From: an uncultured Clostridia bacterium | Lineage (GTDB): Bacteria > Bacillota > Clostridia > Oscillospirales > Acutalibacteraceae | Length of the DNA: 44,018 bases | Assembly (NCBI GenBank): GCA_947589365.1 | Contig: CANQAJ010000007.1 | Location: 1 to 44,018, forward strand | Reading direction: 5' to 3' | Part shown: piece by piece, positions 23,189 through 32,300 of the stretch | Position numbering within the stretch: the stretch's first letter is position 1 | Layout of the letters: every line of letters begins with the position of its first letter | Position numbers and translations under genes: made by a program | Notes under the pieces: generated by a model | What the model was told of the DNA's origin: nothing | The model's database searches: none | Seen by the model: the letters and a program-made list of their open reading frames with translations, nothing else

Positions 23189-23301
23189 ATTAATCTTATC
23201 CTTTCATAAAATAAAGTCGAGCAAACCATTAATAATTTTTTATTTTACTCTTTTCATGATAAAAACTGCTTATATGCAAACAGGGTCTTTTCAAAAAATA
23301 T

Positions 23302-23342
23302 TTGACATACTCCCCCGTCTGCATAGGCGGGGGTTCTGCTTT
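23302..23342. other. IS200/IS605-like end hairpin (orphan)
   Basis: GACATACT is followed by CCCCCG TCTGCATAGG CGGGGG and TTCTGC. The form 'catactCCCCCGnnn...GGCGGGGGttct' is what I associate with ends of IS200/IS605-family elements. It lies between cysE and cysS with no transposase nearby. On the minus strand it could also serve as a weak terminator for cysE, but the T-tract is displaced. Confidence 0.4.
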
Positions 23343-23404
23343 AATTTTTAGAAATTTTATATTTCAAAAACGGATCAAATACAAACATCACAGCATACCG
23401 ACAA

Positions 23405-24064
23405 TCATATACCTAAACCGTTTTCAAATACTTCTTCTATGGCGGATCTCAGGTTGCGTACCTGACTGTCAAGGTCTGTGAGATGCTCGGCAACAGGATC
23501 AATATAATGTATCTGATCAAGATTCTTGCTCGAACATCCGACCTTTTCCCCGTTCAGCCGCACTACCTTTGCCGGAACTCCTACCGCCGTGGCATTCTCC
23601 GGCACTTCCGTCAGAACTACCGCACCCGCCGCAATTCTCGCATTGTTACCTACCTTGAACGGTCCGAGTACCTTGGCTCCCGAACCTACAAGTACATTAT
23701 TCCCTAATGTCGGATGCCTCTTTCCCTGATCCTTTCCGGTTCCTCCGAGCGTAACTCCCTGATATAGCGTACAGTTGTCACCAATCTCCGCCGTTTCTCC
23801 TATGACGACTCCCATACCGTGATCGATAAACAGACCCTTTCCTATTGTCGCTCCGGGATGAATCTCTATTCCTGTCTTATGCCTTGAATGTTGGGATATC
23901 ATCCTTGCTATAAACTTCATATTATGCCTGAAAAACCAATTTGCCTTGCGATATGACCGAACAGCTTTGAAACCCGAATACAAAAGATATACCTCAAGCC
24001 TGCTCCTTGCGGCAGGATCTCTCTCCATTATGGAATCAATTTCTTCTTTTAACTTCTTAAACAT
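23405..24064 (-). CDS. cysE: Serine O-acetyltransferase
   Basis: This 219-residue enzyme acetylates L-serine, the first step of cysteine synthesis. The C-terminal half is a left-handed hexapeptide-repeat helix: GIEIHPGATIGKGLFIDHG, VVIGETAEIGDNCTLYQGVTLGGTG, then NNVLVGSGAKVLG and NARIAAGAVV. The His and Asp of FIDHGMGVVIGE and the GKRHPTLG loop are active-site elements. The short N-terminal helical part indicates the EpsC/short CysE type rather than the 270-residue enterobacterial form. A cysteine T-box leader precedes it, so it should be expressed when charged tRNA-Cys is scarce. The usual partner cysK is not in the window. Confidence 0.95.
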   Translation of the reverse strand: MFKKLKEEIDSIMERDPAARSRLEVYLLYSGFKAVRSYRKANWFFRHNMKFIARMISQHSRHKTGIEIHPGATIGKGLFIDHGMGVVIGETAEIGDNCTLYQGVTLGGTGKDQGKRHPTLGNNVLVGSGAKVLGPFKVGNNARIAAGAVVLTEVPENATAVGVPAKVVRLNGEKVGCSSKNLDQIHYIDPVAEHLTDLDSQVRNLRSAIEEVFENGLGI

Positions 24065-24089
24065 AATCTCCCCCCTTTTCCCGTGAATA

Positions 24090-24336
24090 AAAAAACAGCC
24101 CCCGAAATGTCATAAGACATAACGGGACGCTGATGCGTGGTTCCACCCTTATTCGGCAGCACAAACTGCCCTCATTACTTTATAACGGAAGTACCCGTAT
24201 GAGGCTACCAAAAATTCACCCCATAAGCTGATAGAGTGCATTCACGGGGATTTTTACAATATCTCACACCGGCCGATATCTCTCTGCAATAAAAATAATC
24301 CCGCTACTAATCTCCGTCATAGCTTTTATTCACTAT
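24090..24336 (-). ncRNA. T-box leader, probably cysteine-specific
   Basis: The minus-strand leader upstream of cysE has the T-box hallmark GGTGGAACCACGC (24135-24147), which pairs with the 3' end of uncharged tRNA. It is followed by a terminator: CCCGTTATGTC / GACATTTCGGG stem (24101-24126), then a T6 run (24090-24095). Stem I shows an AGAGA-type motif near 24284. The likely specifier in GTGAATGCACTC is TGC (24238-24240), a Cys codon, matching the downstream serine acetyltransferase. The specifier was assigned by eye rather than by a covariance model. Confidence 0.88.
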
Positions 24337-24342
24337 AATACC

Positions 24343-24371
24343 ATTATACACCATGAAGTATAAATTGTTAA
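24343..24371 (-). promoter_or_regulatory. Promoter of the T-box/cysE unit
   Basis: TTAACA (24366-24371) and TATAAT (24343-24348) on the minus strand with a 17-bp spacer place the transcript start near 24336, right at the 5' side of the T-box leader. Confidence 0.75.
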
Positions 24372-24399
24372 TACCTTTTTGAAAATAATTTCAATCTGT

Positions 24400-24993
24400 T
24401 TATTTTGCATTTCTGATAAATTCAAAATTCTGCACGATATATATTATTCCGGAAATTATTGTAAGCCCGGCACTTATCCATATAGCACATTCGCCTGCTA
24501 TTGAAAATATATTTTCAACCTGCTGTACATTTCCTATATTAATAACACTGAGTGTATCAAGCTCCAAAATATACTGCAAAATCATAACGAGCAGAACCGC
24601 CGCTATCTGACTTATCGTTTTAGCCTTTCCCCAATTGTTTGCGGCAACTACCTTTCCCTTTGACGATGCTACAAGCCGCATAGCCGTAACCATAAATTCC
24701 CTCGAAACAATAACCGTAAGCACTACCGCATTCGTAAGACCAAGCTGTACAAAACACGCAAGAGCCGCAAGTATCATTATTTTATCGGCAAGGGGATCGG
24801 CAAACTTTCCGAAATCCGTTATCATATTGTATTTTCTTGCAATTTTTCCGTCAAGGTGATCCGTATATGATGCTATGCCGAATATTATAAGTGCAATCAG
24901 ATAATGATGCGGTATAACAGGCATAAGCAAAAAGAATATATAAAACGGTACAAGTATTATCCTCAGAACCGTCAGCTTATTCGGCAGATTCAT
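24400..24993 (-). CDS. pgsA: CDP-diacylglycerol-glycerol-3-phosphate 3-phosphatidyltransferase
   Basis: This membrane enzyme of about 197 residues makes phosphatidylglycerol phosphate. It has the CDP-alcohol phosphatidyltransferase motif DGxxARxxxxxxxxGxxxDxxxD: HLDGKIARKYNMITDFGKFAD, with PLADK following (shown in part). The N-terminus NLPNKLTVLRIILVPF and several hydrophobic segments agree with PgsA. I chose the internal ATG at 24993 because the upstream ATG at 25005 overlaps the ribosome binding site GGAGG that sits 5 bases before it. It lies 33 bp after rimO and is probably in the same transcript as rimO, recX and recA. Confidence 0.92.
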   Translation of the reverse strand: MNLPNKLTVLRIILVPFYIFFLLMPVIPHHYLIALIIFGIASYTDHLDGKIARKYNMITDFGKFADPLADKIMILAALACFVQLGLTNAVVLTVIVSREFMVTAMRLVASSKGKVVAANNWGKAKTISQIAAVLLVMILQYILELDTLSVINIGNVQQVENIFSIAGECAIWISAGLTIISGIIYIVQNFEFIRNAK

Positions 24994-25026
24994 ATTGTCC
25001 TCCATAATAAAAACTCATTTTAAAAT

Positions 25027-26352
25027 TTACGCTTCTCCCATAAGGTCACAATCAAGGGAATCCGTTATTGTCACATCAATTATATCTCCGATACGCGGTA
25101 CCGCACTGTCTGCAATAAAATACACCCTGCAATCAACCTCGGGGGCGTCCGCTGCGGATCTTCCGTAAAAGCATTTGTCATCCCTGTTATATCCCTCAAC
25201 AAGTACCTTTATCTTTTTATTTATATACTTATGTGTATTTTCCGCCATAATTCTGCCCTGCTGCTCCATGATTATCTCCTGACGCCTGCGTTTTACGTCT
25301 TCGTCAATTTGTTCTTTCATTCTTGCGGCAGGGGTGTCCTCCTCAACGGAATATGCAAAGCAGCCCATACGCTCAAAACGCATTTCACCGACAAATTCGG
25401 AAAGCTCCTCAAATTCCTCCTCTGTTTCGGACGGAAAACCCGTCATAAAGGTAGTGCGTATTGTAACTCCCGGTATTCTTTCACGCAGCCTGTTTACAAG
25501 CCCGGTAAGAGATTTACGGTCGCCTTTTCTGTTCATAAGCTTGAGTATTCTTCCGTTGCAATGCTGCATCGGTATATCTATATACTTAAGTATCTTAGGC
25601 TCACTGGCAAATACATCAATAAGCTCGTCGGTTATTCTTTCCGGGTAACAATACAATACCCTTATATATTGCAGCTTCTCAATAGCACACAGCTTCCTCA
25701 GAAGTTCCGGCAGCATTGATTTTCCGCAAAGATCCTCTCCGTAGCGTGAGGTATCCTGTGCAATAATAATAAACTCCTTAACTCCCTTTTCGCTCAGTTC
25801 CCTTGCTTCATTCAGTATATCCTCCATGGGTCTGCTTCTGAATTTTCCCCTTATCATCGGAATAGCACAATATGTGCAGTGATTATCGCAGCCCTCGGCT
25901 ATTTTAAGATATGAATAATAAAACGGTGTTGAACGAATCCTGCCTCCGCACAACGGCAGCTTATCCTTTTCCGGAAAAAGCTCTGTTTTGACTTTTCCCG
26001 CCGCATTTGAAACTACTTCGGCGATATCAACATTTCCGCCTATTCCGACTACTGCATCAACCTCATATAATTCCTTCATTACCTCCGACTTGTACCTTTC
26101 GGCAAGGCAGCCTGTTACCACAATAGCCTTTATTATGCCTTCCTTTTTCATTCGCACAAGTTCAAGTATCTCATCTATACTCTCCTGTTTTGCGTCCTCA
26201 ATAAATCCGCAGGTATTTATAATTGCAACATCACTGTGCTCTACATTCTGAACCAATTCAAAGCCCGCCTCACGCAGGGTATAAAGCATCATTTCCCCGT
26301 CTACCCTGTTTTTGGCACAGCCAAGACTTATCATTCCGACTCTGATTGACAT
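25027..26352 (-). CDS. rimO: Ribosomal protein S12 methylthiotransferase
   Basis: The 441-residue radical-SAM enzyme adds a methylthio group to an aspartate of ribosomal protein S12. It shows the N-terminal UPF0004 domain with its cluster cysteines (ISLGCAKNRVDGE, INTCGFI, VVTGCLAERY). The radical-SAM CxxxCxxC reads CDNHCTYCAIPMIRG, and the C-terminus is a TRAM domain (from about residue 375). RimO is distinguished from MiaB/MtaB by MISLGCAKNRVD near the start. A second methylthiotransferase, MtaB, is encoded at 34894-36180. The gene is in a co-oriented run with recX and recA upstream and pgsA downstream. Confidence 0.95.
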   Translation of the reverse strand: MSIRVGMISLGCAKNRVDGEMMLYTLREAGFELVQNVEHSDVAIINTCGFIEDAKQESIDEILELVRMKKEGIIKAIVVTGCLAERYKSEVMKELYEVDAVVGIGGNVDIAEVVSNAAGKVKTELFPEKDKLPLCGGRIRSTPFYYSYLKIAEGCDNHCTYCAIPMIRGKFRSRPMEDILNEARELSEKGVKEFIIIAQDTSRYGEDLCGKSMLPELLRKLCAIEKLQYIRVLYCYPERITDELIDVFASEPKILKYIDIPMQHCNGRILKLMNRKGDRKSLTGLVNRLRERIPGVTIRTTFMTGFPSETEEEFEELSEFVGEMRFERMGCFAYSVEEDTPAARMKEQIDEDVKRRRQEIIMEQQGRIMAENTHKYINKKIKVLVEGYNRDDKCFYGRSAADAPEVDCRVYFIADSAVPRIGDIIDVTITDSLDCDLMGEA

Positions 26353-26389
26353 TTAATCCTTCATTCCCTTCAAAATACTCCCCGGACAA

Positions 26390-27001
26390 TCAATCCTCAT
26401 ATTCCTCAAAATTTCTCAGTGCTTCCTTTATATCGTCCCATCTGTAACCCATTGCCCTGAGTCCGTTTATCGCTCTGTTTCTTCCCTTTTCATCTGATAT
26501 CGAACGTATATACTTCCTTTCAATAACAGACACTATCTGCTCCACGGGGTCAACCTGTGCCTCCTCAAGAATTTCATCTATAAGGTCACGGTCTATCCCC
26601 TTTTTTAACAGCTCAAAGGCAGCTCTCTCAGCGGAAAATTTTTTCCGCATAAGGAGCTGCTCGGCATATTCTCTTGCAAAGCTTTCATCATCAATAAGTC
26701 CTAATTCCTCAAGACGTACTATTGCCGCCTCTGCGGCTGTTTCACCGTAAAGAGGTATAAGCTTGTCCTCAATTTCCTTTCGGCTCCTTGCCCTGTATTC
26801 AATAAGGTAAAGAGCCTTCTCCTTTGCTCTGCTTATTTTTGATTTTTCTATAAGTTCATATAATTCCTCATCTGTTATATCACTTCCGGTATGTTTTCCG
26901 GAGGATATAAATGTGACGGTATCTATACTTACGGCATATTCCCCGTCAATAAACAGAGCCGACATTCCTTTTTTTCGTTCTTCAACAGCCGTTATAAGCA
27001 T
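26390..27001 (-). CDS. recX: RecX regulatory protein
   Basis: This 203-residue, mostly helical protein matches RecX: the core LIEYRARSRKEIEDKLIPLYGE and the later repeat FAREYAEQLLMRKKFSAERAAFELLKKGIDRDLI are the typical tandem three-helix units. RecX binds RecA filaments and limits their activity. The start codon lies 1 bp after the recA stop, and its ribosome binding site (GGAG) is within the last recA codons, so the two are translationally coupled. It is somewhat longer than enterobacterial RecX, as is usual in Firmicutes. Confidence 0.92.
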   Translation of the reverse strand: MLITAVEERKKGMSALFIDGEYAVSIDTVTFISSGKHTGSDITDEELYELIEKSKISRAKEKALYLIEYRARSRKEIEDKLIPLYGETAAEAAIVRLEELGLIDDESFAREYAEQLLMRKKFSAERAAFELLKKGIDRDLIDEILEEAQVDPVEQIVSVIERKYIRSISDEKGRNRAINGLRAMGYRWDDIKEALRNFEEYED

Positions 27002-27002
27002 A

Positions 27003-28139
27003 TCACTCCACCATTACGTCTATATCGACATCCGCAGTACGTGCTTCCGTATTTTTCTCCTCCGACGGTGTTTCGTTATTTACGACTGCATTATCCGCCG
27101 CCTTATCATCAGCCGCTGTTTTCGACTTTTTGGAGGATTGTCTTGTAAATGTAAGCTTGTCCTTATTTGAAAGCAGTTCCTCCTCGACCTTTGATGAAAT
27201 ATCCGGATTATTTTTCAGAAATTCCTTTGCATTGTCCCTGCCCTGACCTATACGCGTGCCGTTATAGGAAAACCATGCACCGCTCTTTTTGATAATATCA
27301 AGCTGAACAGCCATATCGAGCAGCTCTCCCACTCTTGAAATACCCTGACCGTACATTATGTCAAACTCCGCCTCTCTGAACGGGGGAGCTATCTTATTCT
27401 TTACGACCTTTGCTCTGGTTCTTGAGCCTATTACTTCGCCGCCAACTTTAAGTGTATCTATTTTTCTTATATCTATACGAACTGATGCATAAAATTTCAA
27501 TGCTCTTCCTCCGGGGGTTGTTTCCGGATTTCCGAACATTACTCCTACCTTTTCACGGAGCTGATTTATGAATATAGCAACACAGTTGAGCTTTGATATA
27601 GATCCTGCAAGCTTTCTGAGTGCCTGCGACATAAGTCTTGCCTGAAGTCCCACATGAGCCGCACCCATATCACCCTCTATTTCCGCTTTAGGTGCGAGAG
27701 CTGCAACCGAGTCTACTACTATTATATCAATGGCTCCCGAACGTACAAGTGCCTCGGCAATCTCAAGAGCGTCCTCGCCCGTATCCGGCTGTGATACAAG
27801 CAGCTCATCAATATCAACTCCGAGTGCCTTTGCATAAATCGGGTCAAGTGCGTGTTCAACATCAATAAATGCCGCATATCCGCCCTTTTTCTGAGCTTCT
27901 GCTATACAGTGAAGTGCAAGTGTTGTCTTACCCGAGGACTCCGGTCCGTATATCTCGATAATTCTTCCTTTTGGCAGACCGCCTATTCCGAGTGCCATAT
28001 CAAGTGAAAGTGAACCCGTGGGTATCGCATCGACCTGCATTGCCGCATTCTGACCGAGACGCATTATTGCCCCCTTGCCGAATTGCTTTTCTATCTGATG
28101 AAGTGCCGTTTCAAGTGCCTTCTGTTTATCTACTGCCAT
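27003..28139 (-). CDS. recA: Recombinase A
   Basis: The 378-residue protein is RecA, the strand-exchange ATPase and SOS co-protease. It has Walker A as GPESSGKTT, the MAW-type stretch [11 protein letters not shown], and [23 protein letters not shown], the conserved DNA-binding loop L2 region. The C-terminal 50 residues are variable, charged and low in complexity, ending VDIDVMVE. It has its own promoter. I do not see a LexA operator of the Bacillus type (GAAC-4-GTTC) in the 102 bp upstream. Confidence 0.98.
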   Translation of the reverse strand: MAVDKQKALETALHQIEKQFGKGAIMRLGQNAAMQVDAIPTGSLSLDMALGIGGLPKGRIIEIYGPESSGKTTLALHCIAEAQKKGGYAAFIDVEHALDPIYAKALGVDIDELLVSQPDTGEDALEIAEALVRSGAIDIIVVDSVAALAPKAEIEGDMGAAHVGLQARLMSQALRKLAGSISKLNCVAIFINQLREKVGVMFGNPETTPGGRALKFYASVRIDIRKIDTLKVGGEVIGSRTRAKVVKNKIAPPFREAEFDIMYGQGISRVGELLDMAVQLDIIKKSGAWFSYNGTRIGQGRDNAKEFLKNNPDISSKVEEELLSNKDKLTFTRQSSKKSKTAADDKAADNAVVNNETPSEEKNTEARTADVDIDVMVE

Positions 28140-28176
28140 TATGTATCATTCCTTTCTTGTGTTTCATTGCTCTATG

Positions 28177-28205
28177 ATTATACAATTTTTTGCCGCTGAT
28201 TTCAA
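28177..28205 (-). promoter_or_regulatory. Promoter of recA
   Basis: On the minus strand TTGAAA (28200-28205) and TATAAT (28177-28182) are 17 bp apart, giving a leader of about 30 nt. No obvious LexA box overlaps it. Confidence 0.75.
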
Positions 28206-28241
28206 GTACCCCCAAAGCATAAGCTGACATAATGATACAAT

Positions 28242-29105
28242 TTATTGTACAACTCTGTATATTCCGGACACAGTTCTGTCAAGTCCCGACAGATCCTGCA
28301 AAATTCTTACGTCCGTAACTCCCGATGATTTAAGCATTTCTGCTGCACTCTTTCCCAGTTCTTCTCCTATTTCAAGGGAAATAAAACCTTTATCTTTAAG
28401 TTTAGAAAGCCATTTTTCGCAAATACCGCGATAAAATACAAGACCGTCTTTTCCGCCGTCAAGAGCCATAACAGGTTCATATTGTACCTCTCGCTGAAGC
28501 AAAGGAATATCGTCGGTTTTTACATAAGGCGGATTTGATATCAAAATATCAAAATAATTATCCTCAAAATTATCATAATAATCAAACAAGCTGCCTTTGA
28601 TCGGCTTAATATTATCAGTTTTATTTTTATGTATATTGATACACAAATATTCAAACGCTTTATCCGAAAGTTCCAAAGAAAAAATTTTTGCTTCGGGATA
28701 TTTTTTTGCAAGTGCAATTGAAATTGCACCGCTTCCACCGCACAGATCAATAATAGTCGGAGAGCAGATCTTGTTTTCATCAATAAATCTCATACATTCA
28801 CGAACACATACTTCGGTATCATCATTAGGTATAAGTACCCCCTCGCCAAGGGATAATTCGCAATCCATAAAGCTCCAGGATTTTATAATATATTGCAGCG
28901 GATATCCTCCGGTTCTGCTGTCTACCGCATGGAGAAAATCATTCAAAGTATTATCTTTTTCCGGTAATTCTATAATTTTATCATAGTCGGGTCTGTCAAT
29001 ACCGAAAAAATACTTTATCATACATCGGGCATCATACTCGGGCGAATCTATTCCGCCCGCTTTCAGTGCTTTTACCGTTTCTCTGTATATATTGATGTAC
29101 GTCAT
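28242..29105 (-). CDS. prmC: Peptide chain release factor N5-glutamine methyltransferase
   Basis: The 287-residue protein is PrmC/HemK, which methylates the GGQ glutamine of release factors. It has an N-terminal helical domain, the SAM-binding TIIDLCGGSGAISIALA loop and the hallmark catalytic ISNPPYV. GYPLQYIIKSWSFMDCEL is the conserved linker region. The ATG overlaps the end of the DUF1385 gene by 4 bases. In many Clostridia the order DUF1385-prmC-prfA is kept; here prfA does not follow, and recA lies next, behind its own promoter. Confidence 0.94.
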   Translation of the reverse strand: MTYINIYRETVKALKAGGIDSPEYDARCMIKYFFGIDRPDYDKIIELPEKDNTLNDFLHAVDSRTGGYPLQYIIKSWSFMDCELSLGEGVLIPNDDTEVCVRECMRFIDENKICSPTIIDLCGGSGAISIALAKKYPEAKIFSLELSDKAFEYLCINIHKNKTDNIKPIKGSLFDYYDNFEDNYFDILISNPPYVKTDDIPLLQREVQYEPVMALDGGKDGLVFYRGICEKWLSKLKDKGFISLEIGEELGKSAAEMLKSSGVTDVRILQDLSGLDRTVSGIYRVVQ

Positions 29106-30067
29106 CTTATTATATCTTCTCCGTTTTCGGGTATAACATCTTTCATTGCACTGATTGCAACCTCTATCATATCATCCTCCGGTTCCTTTGTGGTTATATG
29201 CTGCATCCATACTCCCGGAGCGGCAATTATTCTTGTAATAACATTATCATGCTTTCCGCAAATTTTTATAAGTTCATAGCCTATACCAACCGTTATCGGA
29301 AGAAGAAGTATTTTTACCGAGGAACGCAGCCACACATCTGTAAAAGGAATAAATAAACCTATAAGTATACCTACAATAAGCATGAGTATCAGAAAACTTG
29401 TTCCGCAACGTGGGTGAAATCTTATCTGCTTACGCACATTTTCAACATTGAGTTCAAGACCGTGTTCATAGCAGAAAATAGTCTTATGCTCCGCACCATG
29501 ATATTGAAATACCCTTTTCATTTCCTTATTAATCGTACAAAGACTCATGTATATAAGGAAAAGTATTATTCTTATGACACCCTCAAATGCAGAACGCCAC
29601 ACTATAGTGCTGTTCAAAAAAGGCAGCACACCCGCTGTCAGATTAAAAAGCCATGTGGGAAGAAAGAAAAAAACCGCAATACAAAAAGCTACGGCAACCG
29701 TTACAGATAAAGCCATAATAATTTTAATAAACTTATCCCCAAAATGTTTATCTACCCACATATCAAACTTTGACATTTCCTCTGTTTCGTCCTCATCTTC
29801 ACCCTCCATCGCCTTATCAGCGGAAAGCATAAGGGCTCTTTGTCCTGTTACAAGGGAATCTATCATATTCGCCACTCCCCTGATTATAGGTATTCTCAGT
29901 ATTTTATGTTTTTTGATAAGATTGAGCGGTTCTATTTCCTGAAGCTCTATGCTGCCGTCATTTTTTCTGACGGCGACAGTGGACTTTTTCGGTCCTCTCA
30001 TCATAATGCCTTCAAGCAATGCCTGTCCCCCTATGGAGGTTACTATCTTCGTATTTTCCCTTTTCAT
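29102..30067 (-). CDS. DUF1385 membrane protein
   Basis: This protein of about 321 residues matches the DUF1385 (YqhQ) family: IGGQALLEGIMMRGPK at the N-terminus, PIIRGVANMIDSL, and the later FQYHGAEHKTIFCYE and RFHPRCGTSF motifs. There are about five membrane helices in the middle and C-terminal parts. The biochemical role of the family is not established, to my knowledge. I chose the ATG at 30067, which has GGAAAGGAAAC upstream, over the longer reading from 30103. It overlaps prmC by 4 bp, and the pairing of these two genes is widely conserved in Firmicutes. Confidence 0.9.
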   Translation of the reverse strand: MKRENTKIVTSIGGQALLEGIMMRGPKKSTVAVRKNDGSIELQEIEPLNLIKKHKILRIPIIRGVANMIDSLVTGQRALMLSADKAMEGEDEDETEEMSKFDMWVDKHFGDKFIKIIMALSVTVAVAFCIAVFFFLPTWLFNLTAGVLPFLNSTIVWRSAFEGVIRIILFLIYMSLCTINKEMKRVFQYHGAEHKTIFCYEHGLELNVENVRKQIRFHPRCGTSFLILMLIVGILIGLFIPFTDVWLRSSVKILLLPITVGIGYELIKICGKHDNVITRIIAAPGVWMQHITTKEPEDDMIEVAISAMKDVIPENGEDIIR

Positions 30068-30108
30068 ATAATCCGTTTCCTTTCCGCAGTATCTGAAACA
30101 CATAAAAC

Positions 30109-31530
30109 TTACTGTTTTTCATTTTCCTCCGATTCCGACCGATTTTCGGAAATAACCGGAATTGTAATGGAAACAGTTGTACCTGCTCCCTCGATACTGT
30201 CAATGTCAAGCTCACCATGATGCAGCTTTATTATTTCATCTGCTACGGCAAGACCTATTCCCGAACCTCTGACCGTCTGGTTCGCCTTATAGAATTTCTG
30301 CTTCACTTTCGGAAGATCTGCGGCGGCAATTCCGCATCCGTTATCGGCTATTGTTATAATTATCTTATCGGCAATATTCTCAACAGTGATATTGACCACA
30401 CCGTCCGAACTGCTGTATTTCAATGCATTATCAATTATATTGATAAAAACCTGCCTGAGACGGTTCCTGTCACCGATAACAGGCGGAAGCATCTCCGGTG
30501 CCTCATATATGATATGCTTATTTTCCTTTGCAGCTCTTTCCTTTTGCATATATATTGATTCATCAAGCTCTGCAAGTATATCGACCTTGTCCATAATAAG
30601 CACCATTCTGTCCTGCTGTATTCTTGAAAAATCAAGAACCTCCTCAACAATTCCTCCGAGTCTTTCGGTTTCCTTTATTATTATTCCCATACCCTTTTCA
30701 AGTGTACGTTTATCATTAAATCCGTCCATCTGCATGGTTTCCGCCCATCCCTTGATTGCGGTCAGAGGTGTTCGCAGCTCATGCGATACAGAGGATATAA
30801 ACTCGTTTTTCATCTTATCGGCGGTACCAAGCTCTCCTGCCATATAATTTATTGTGTCACACAAATCTCCTATCTCATCATCATAGAATTTATTTATCCT
30901 TGCATTGAAATCTCCTCTTGCTATTTTCCTTGCTGTTTCGCCTATCTCACGGACAGGACGTACAATAGATTTCAGAAAATATGTGCTTGATATAAATATA
31001 AAAAACATTATAAGTATTCCGGCAAGACATACAAAGGATATCGCTACAAAGATTTTTCTGTCCGCCTCTTCAAGCGAAACAATATATCTTATCGCTCCCA
31101 CAGGCTGATTGTTATTGTCGGTAATGACTTTTGTAAGTGCCATTACCTTCTCTCCGGAGCTGAGCCGTCCGCACCAATCTGCACTGTGTTCATCATTGGT
31201 CAAGGCCTCTTCATAATCAGGCATATTCTGTTCCTTATCAGGCGTAAATCCGGTAGAATTTATTTCCGGCACACCATAGCTGTTTATAACCACAAGCTCC
31301 ATCATTTCCTTATCCGGAAAAGCCTCGACATAATGACCTGCTGTTTCCATAAATCCTGTATCATAGCCGAAAACTCCCGTAAGCTCGCCCGACCTTTCAC
31401 TGAGTGTCTGCCTTATACCGTTATAATACAGATTTTGCACAACAACCGAAAAAGCTATCAGGAGTACCAGCAATATCAATAATATCACGCAAAAAGTATT
31501 CATTACCCAACGCTTCGTTATACCCTTCAA
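30109..31530 (-). CDS. Sensor histidine kinase
   Basis: The 473-residue membrane kinase has a first membrane helix (about 11-32), an extracellular sensor region (33-158) and a second helix (about 160-183). A HAMP domain follows (about 184-237). The HisKA helix has the phospho-acceptor His near 250 in SSVSHELRTPLTAI. The HATPase_c domain includes FINIIDNALKYSS (N box), ADNGCGIA and GSGIGLAVADEI. The type is WalK/PhoR/CssS-like; the signal is unknown. The start is a TTG with AAGGAG upstream. It lies 41 bp after the response regulator gene and is its obvious partner. Confidence 0.94.
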   Translation of the reverse strand: MKGITKRWVMNTFCVILLILLVLLIAFSVVVQNLYYNGIRQTLSERSGELTGVFGYDTGFMETAGHYVEAFPDKEMMELVVINSYGVPEINSTGFTPDKEQNMPDYEEALTNDEHSADWCGRLSSGEKVMALTKVITDNNNQPVGAIRYIVSLEEADRKIFVAISFVCLAGILIMFFIFISSTYFLKSIVRPVREIGETARKIARGDFNARINKFYDDEIGDLCDTINYMAGELGTADKMKNEFISSVSHELRTPLTAIKGWAETMQMDGFNDKRTLEKGMGIIIKETERLGGIVEEVLDFSRIQQDRMVLIMDKVDILAELDESIYMQKERAAKENKHIIYEAPEMLPPVIGDRNRLRQVFINIIDNALKYSSSDGVVNITVENIADKIIITIADNGCGIAAADLPKVKQKFYKANQTVRGSGIGLAVADEIIKLHHGELDIDSIEGAGTTVSITIPVISENRSESEENEKQ

Positions 31531-31571
31531 AAGTACAGACTCCTTTCAAGACAAATATCAGGGAAAAATTC

Positions 31572-32276
31572 TCATTCACATTCCCATTTATAACCGAGTC
31601 CCCATACCGTTACTATATACTCAGGGTCCGAGGGATTATCCTCAATCTTCATTCTGAGTCTGCGTATATTTACATCCACTATCTTTTCCTCTCCGACATA
31701 CTGATCGCCCCACACATATTTCAGAATTGCACTTCTGTCAAGAGCCGTACCCGGGTTTGAAAAGAAATATTCCATAATCTGAAATTCAACCTGAGTAAGC
31801 TCAATAAGCATTCCTTTTTTCTTGAGAGAATGATTTTTAAGATTAAGAATAAAATCGCCGGATTTTATTTCCTCCTTAAAATTATTCTCACTCCTCATTT
31901 CCGCAATCGCTATTCTCCTGTATAATGCATCCACCCTTGCAACAAGCTCCATCGGGCTGAACGGCTTTGTTACGTAATCATCCGCACCGTGCATAAGTCC
32001 GGATACCTTATCCATCTCCTGAGTCTTTGCCGTAAGCATAATTATCCCAAGACTTCCGTTACGCTTCCGAAGTTCCTTGCAGACGGTCAGTCCGTCCATT
32101 TCGGGCATCATAATATCGAGGACTGCTATATCAAAACCATCTTCCGCCTCGTCATATTTTTTCAGTGCAACAGCTCCGTTTTCCGCCTCTGTCACATTAT
32201 AACCGGCACGTTCAAGATTGATAACGACAAATTCGCGGATAGCAGTTTCATCCTCCGCAACAAGTATATTTTTCAT
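31572..32276 (-). CDS. OmpR/PhoB-family response regulator
   Basis: The 234-residue protein has a complete receiver domain: acidic pair in LVAEDE, phospho-acceptor Asp54 in VLDIMMPEMDG, and Lys in DYVTKPFSP. The C-terminal winged helix contains LTQVEFQIMEYFFSNPG, VDVNIRRLRMKIEDNP and TVWGLGYKWE, as in OmpR/PhoB regulators. It should activate or repress genes when phosphorylated by the downstream kinase. GAGGTG precedes the ATG. The upstream lipoprotein gene lies 24 bp away, so the three form one transcript. Confidence 0.95.
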   Translation of the reverse strand: MKNILVAEDETAIREFVVINLERAGYNVTEAENGAVALKKYDEAEDGFDIAVLDIMMPEMDGLTVCKELRKRNGSLGIIMLTAKTQEMDKVSGLMHGADDYVTKPFSPMELVARVDALYRRIAIAEMRSENNFKEEIKSGDFILNLKNHSLKKKGMLIELTQVEFQIMEYFFSNPGTALDRSAILKYVWGDQYVGEEKIVDVNIRRLRMKIEDNPSDPEYIVTVWGLGYKWECE

Positions 32277-32300
32277 CTCAATAACACCTCTGTAAATTAT

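Noticed and set aside
28140..28241. LexA operator upstream of recA
   Set aside because: No Bacillus-type GAAC-4-GTTC or similar palindrome is visible around the promoter.
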